From the NCBI GenBank assembly GCA_021199495.1, contig JAJQHY010000018.1, forward strand, positions 1-64,000: 64,000 bases of DNA, read 5' to 3'. The notes under the pieces were generated by a model. The model made no database searches and was not told the DNA's origin. It saw only the letters and a list, made by a program, of their open reading frames with translations. Shown one piece after another: positions 61,540 through 64,000 of the stretch (its first letter is position 1; the number at the start of each line of letters is the position of its first letter). The position numbers and the translations under genes are program-made. This stretch comes from Lachnospiraceae bacterium (GTDB lineage Bacteria > Bacillota > Clostridia > Lachnospirales > Lachnospiraceae).

Positions 61540-63363
61540 ATGTTAAAACCTGCCAACACAAAACAACATACCCGCGCGAACACTTCCGCCCTCACCACAG
61601 TCATCCTGTCCGTGATTTTATTCGCGTACACCTTCCGCAAGGTCAGCATCGGTATCGACGTTACCGACACCGGCTACCACTTCGCCAACTTCCTCTACAT
61701 GGACAACATGGACTCCATGTGGATTTTCTCCACATACCTCGCCAGCAAACTCGGCCACCTTTTCACCCTCCTTCCCGGTGGCGATACCCTTTTAGGCATC
61801 AATATCTACACCAGCCTCGTTCCGGCAGCCCTGGGCGTTCTGACCTTCCTTTTCTTTTCAAAGTGCGTCAAAACCCCCGGCTGGCTTTCCTTTATCGGCA
61901 CTTTCATCGCCTTAAACCTCTGCTGGTGCCCCACAACCTGCGTGTATAATTACCTGACTTACCTGCTCTTTGGCGGCGGCGCCATGCTTTTATGGCTGGG
62001 TCTGACAAAGAATCAGAGAAAATACCTGATTGCGGCAGGTGTACTCCTAGGCATAAACGTCCTGGTGCGCTTCCCCAATCTGGCGGAAATGGCGCTTATT
62101 CTGGCGGTCTGGGGATACGGCCTGCTTGTCAGAAAAAAATTTGCCGATGTGATGAAGGACACCGGCTTCTGTGTGCTCGGCTACGCGGCTGGGATCGCCC
62201 TTGTCATACTGCAGATTCAGATCCAATATGGAATCGGCGAATACATCCAGGGCATTGTCCGGCTTTTCGGTATGACCTCCGATGCTTCCTCCTACACACC
62301 CTACGCCATGGTATATAACCTGATCAAGGCCTGGCTGGATATGCGCTGGTGGTTCTATATCGTCCTCCTGGCGCTGGCGCTCGGTACAATCGGTTTCATG
62401 ATCCTGCCGGGAAAGCTGGAAAAAGTGAAAAAGGGCGGGTACCTTATCTGCTGCGTCCTGTTGCTGCTCTTTTTTTATCAGAGGGGGCTGTTTGTCCTGC
62501 AGTTCGATAACCTCTATTCGGTTTTAAATCCTACAATTCTGCTCATGCTCCTGACCCTTGTGCTCGCGCTGGCGGTTCTTCTCATGAAACGCTTCCCCGC
62601 CGAAAAAAAGCTGCTGGCCCTGATTGCGGTCATCATTCTGGGCATAACTCCGATCGGCAGCAACAACCAGCTGACCACCAATGTCAACTTCATGTTCCTG
62701 CCAATCTGCTTTGTCCTTGATACGCTCTGGCAGCTTTTTCAGACAGAATCCGCACAGGAAACCTGCAAAATATCACTTATGCATGGTAAAATGAATGTTA
62801 TCCTGCATAATTATCCGGTAAAAGCTTTTTCGGTGGTATATCTGGTCATGCTTCTGTATCTTACGACCGGTTTCGGTGCCAATTATGTGTTCCGCGACGA
62901 CACCTCGAATGGTGACAGAACTGTGCAGGTGGAAAGCATCGAAAGCCTGAAGGGCATGAAAACCAGCGCGGTGAAGGCGGCGCAGTGGGAAGCTCTGGGC
63001 GAGTTCGCGCAAAAGGAGGGCCTGACCGGCTGTACGGCGATTTTTTACGGGGATGTTCCCGCGCTGCCAGCCTATCTTGAGATGCTGTTTCTGATGAGTC
63101 CCTGGCCGGATCTCGATTCCTATTCTGCGGAAATCTTTGAGGAAGAGCTCTCGAAAATTATTGCAGATCTTGACGAGGAGCGGCCATACATCATTTTGGG
63201 ATATGATTTTCATAATCTGGTAACATATGCGGAGTTAAATGAAATGAGTGCCGAAGATTTTATGACATATTATGGCTGTAAATTTGGTTTATTATATGGT
63301 ATGATACTGGAAAATGGGTATACCTGTATCTTTTCAAATGAAATCTGTGCCGTTTACTATTAA
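61540..63363 (+). CDS. GT-C-like polytopic membrane protein
   Basis: This 607-aa protein has about twelve membrane helices and a C-terminal extracellular domain. The first external loop reads SIGIDVTDTGYHFANFLYMDNMDSMW, with Asp residues that could be a GT-C catalytic site. No firm family. The first two-thirds use mainly C-ending codons, whereas the end drifts to T-ending ones, unlike most neighbours. Its leader is the large structured element. Confidence 0.75.
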   Translation: MLKPANTKQHTRANTSALTTVILSVILFAYTFRKVSIGIDVTDTGYHFANFLYMDNMDSMWIFSTYLASKLGHLFTLLPGGDTLLGINIYTSLVPAALGVLTFLFFSKCVKTPGWLSFIGTFIALNLCWCPTTCVYNYLTYLLFGGGAMLLWLGLTKNQRKYLIAAGVLLGINVLVRFPNLAEMALILAVWGYGLLVRKKFADVMKDTGFCVLGYAAGIALVILQIQIQYGIGEYIQGIVRLFGMTSDASSYTPYAMVYNLIKAWLDMRWWFYIVLLALALGTIGFMILPGKLEKVKKGGYLICCVLLLLFFYQRGLFVLQFDNLYSVLNPTILLMLLTLVLALAVLLMKRFPAEKKLLALIAVIILGITPIGSNNQLTTNVNFMFLPICFVLDTLWQLFQTESAQETCKISLMHGKMNVILHNYPVKAFSVVYLVMLLYLTTGFGANYVFRDDTSNGDRTVQVESIESLKGMKTSAVKAAQWEALGEFAQKEGLTGCTAIFYGDVPALPAYLEMLFLMSPWPDLDSYSAEIFEEELSKIIADLDEERPYIILGYDFHNLVTYAELNEMSAEDFMTYYGCKFGLLYGMILENGYTCIFSNEICAVYY

Positions 63364-63400
63364 AAGTGATTGTGAATACTACTGGAAAGAGAGAAAAGCG

Positions 63401-64000
63401 ATGATCAACTTTAATGTTCCGCCCTATACGGGAAAAGAAATGGACTACATGAAAATTGCCGTGGAGAATCAGAAAATCTGCGGCGACGGTCAGTTTACGC
63501 ATAAATGCAACGAGTGGTTTGAACAAAGAACCGGCACGGCCAAGTGCCTGCTGACCACCTCCTGCACGCACGCGACCGAGATGGCTGCTCTGTTAGCGGA
63601 TATCAAACCGGGGGATGAAGTGATCATGCCTTCCTATACGTTTGTATCCACCGCCAACGCTTTTGTCCTGCGCGGCGCAACGGCCGTGTTTGTGGACATC
63701 CGCCCGGATACCATGAACCTGGACGAGAAAAAGATCGAGGAAGCCATCACGGACAAAACCCGCGCCATCGCCCCGGTGCACTACGCCGGCGTCTCCTGTG
63801 AGATGGATACGATTATGGATATTGCCCGCAGGCACAATCTGATCGTGGTGGAGGACGCGGCGCAGGGCGTTATGAGCACCTACAAGGGACAGGCACTTGG
63901 CACCATCGGCGACTACGGCTGCTACAGCTTCCATGAGACCAAAAATTACAGCATGGGCGAGGGCGGCGCGCTTTTGGTGAAGGATCCTGCCAAAGCGGAA
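63401..64000 (+). CDS. wecE: WecE-type dTDP-4-amino-4,6-dideoxygalactose transaminase (partial)
   Basis: The reading frame is open from ATG 63401 to the window edge (200 codons). It is a DegT/DnrJ/EryC1 PLP enzyme: GDGQFTHKCNEWFEQRTG, DEVIMPSYTFVSTANAFVLRGA, VVEDAAQGVMSTYKG, and the lysine site FHETKNYSMGEGGA. These fit WecE/RffA, which forms dTDP-4-amino-4,6-dideoxy-galactose (Fuc4N). A second amino-deoxy sugar pathway thus starts here. The rest lies outside the window. Confidence 0.9.
   Translation, partial: MINFNVPPYTGKEMDYMKIAVENQKICGDGQFTHKCNEWFEQRTGTAKCLLTTSCTHATEMAALLADIKPGDEVIMPSYTFVSTANAFVLRGATAVFVDIRPDTMNLDEKKIEEAITDKTRAIAPVHYAGVSCEMDTIMDIARRHNLIVVEDAAQGVMSTYKGQALGTIGDYGCYSFHETKNYSMGEGGALLVKDPAKAE

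Overview
The window looks like a chromosomal segment of a spore-former-related Clostridia, most likely a gut Lachnospiraceae (Blautia/Dorea/Roseburia-type). The pointers are a type III glutamine synthetase, a ComF-CdaA-CdaR-GlmM block, a lone Spo0A C-terminal domain, strong AGGAGG ribosome sites, moderate GC and no outer-membrane genes. No 16S gene is present, so the genus is an inference.

Layout. (1) 1-6070: a MntA/HepT toxin-antitoxin pair, tRNA-Pro(CGG), glnN behind a leader terminator, an acyl-ACP thioesterase, tRNA-Gly(TCC), tRNA-Pro(TGG) and two flavoenzymes. (2) 6220-14100: an accessory island in front of uvrB. It holds two AlbA_2/HATPase regulator-like proteins, an AbiH-type abortive infection protein, a decayed 1.9-kb insertion sequence with an 8-bp target duplication, a topoisomerase fragment, a truncated second copy of the uvrB 5' end, two copies of a LexA-box promoter and four copies of a 19-bp sequence. 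(3) 14106-22825: uvrB-uvrA, mreB and recD2. (4) 22859-28798: comF, two membrane proteins, cdaA-cdaR-glmM and an HPr protein; these link c-di-AMP signalling to cell-wall precursor synthesis. (5) 28809-33550 (minus strand): an operon of circularly permuted ATP-grasp, alpha-E, transglutaminase and two M14/AstE-like proteins, one of which has lost its zinc ligands. Its product is unknown. (6) 33651-37833: a frameshifted lipoprotein, a divergent PAP2 protein, a GtrB-type glycosyltransferase, the Spo0A-C protein and a pair of membrane proteins. (7) 38025-64000: a long exopolysaccharide locus, all on the plus strand and running off the right edge. It has an initiating sugar-phosphate transferase, a CpsC-like protein, an EpsG-like polymerase, about eight glycosyltransferases, PseB/PseC and a GNAT enzyme for an amino-deoxy sugar, an ABC flippase, GtrB/GtrII decoration genes, an acyltransferase, an SGNH hydrolase and a WecE-type aminotransferase.

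The two parts most likely to be new are the uvrB-leader island and a set of structured intergenic elements. In the island, defence-type genes sit between duplicated SOS promoters and repeats of one 19-bp site. The intergenic elements (19130-19353, 37819-37940, 44242-44396, 48113-48184, 49455-49568, 61282-61491) have long self-complementary arms. Three sub-families recur, each in two places, with compensatory base changes in their helices, as expected of structured RNA. All calls come from reading the sequence; no database search was run.
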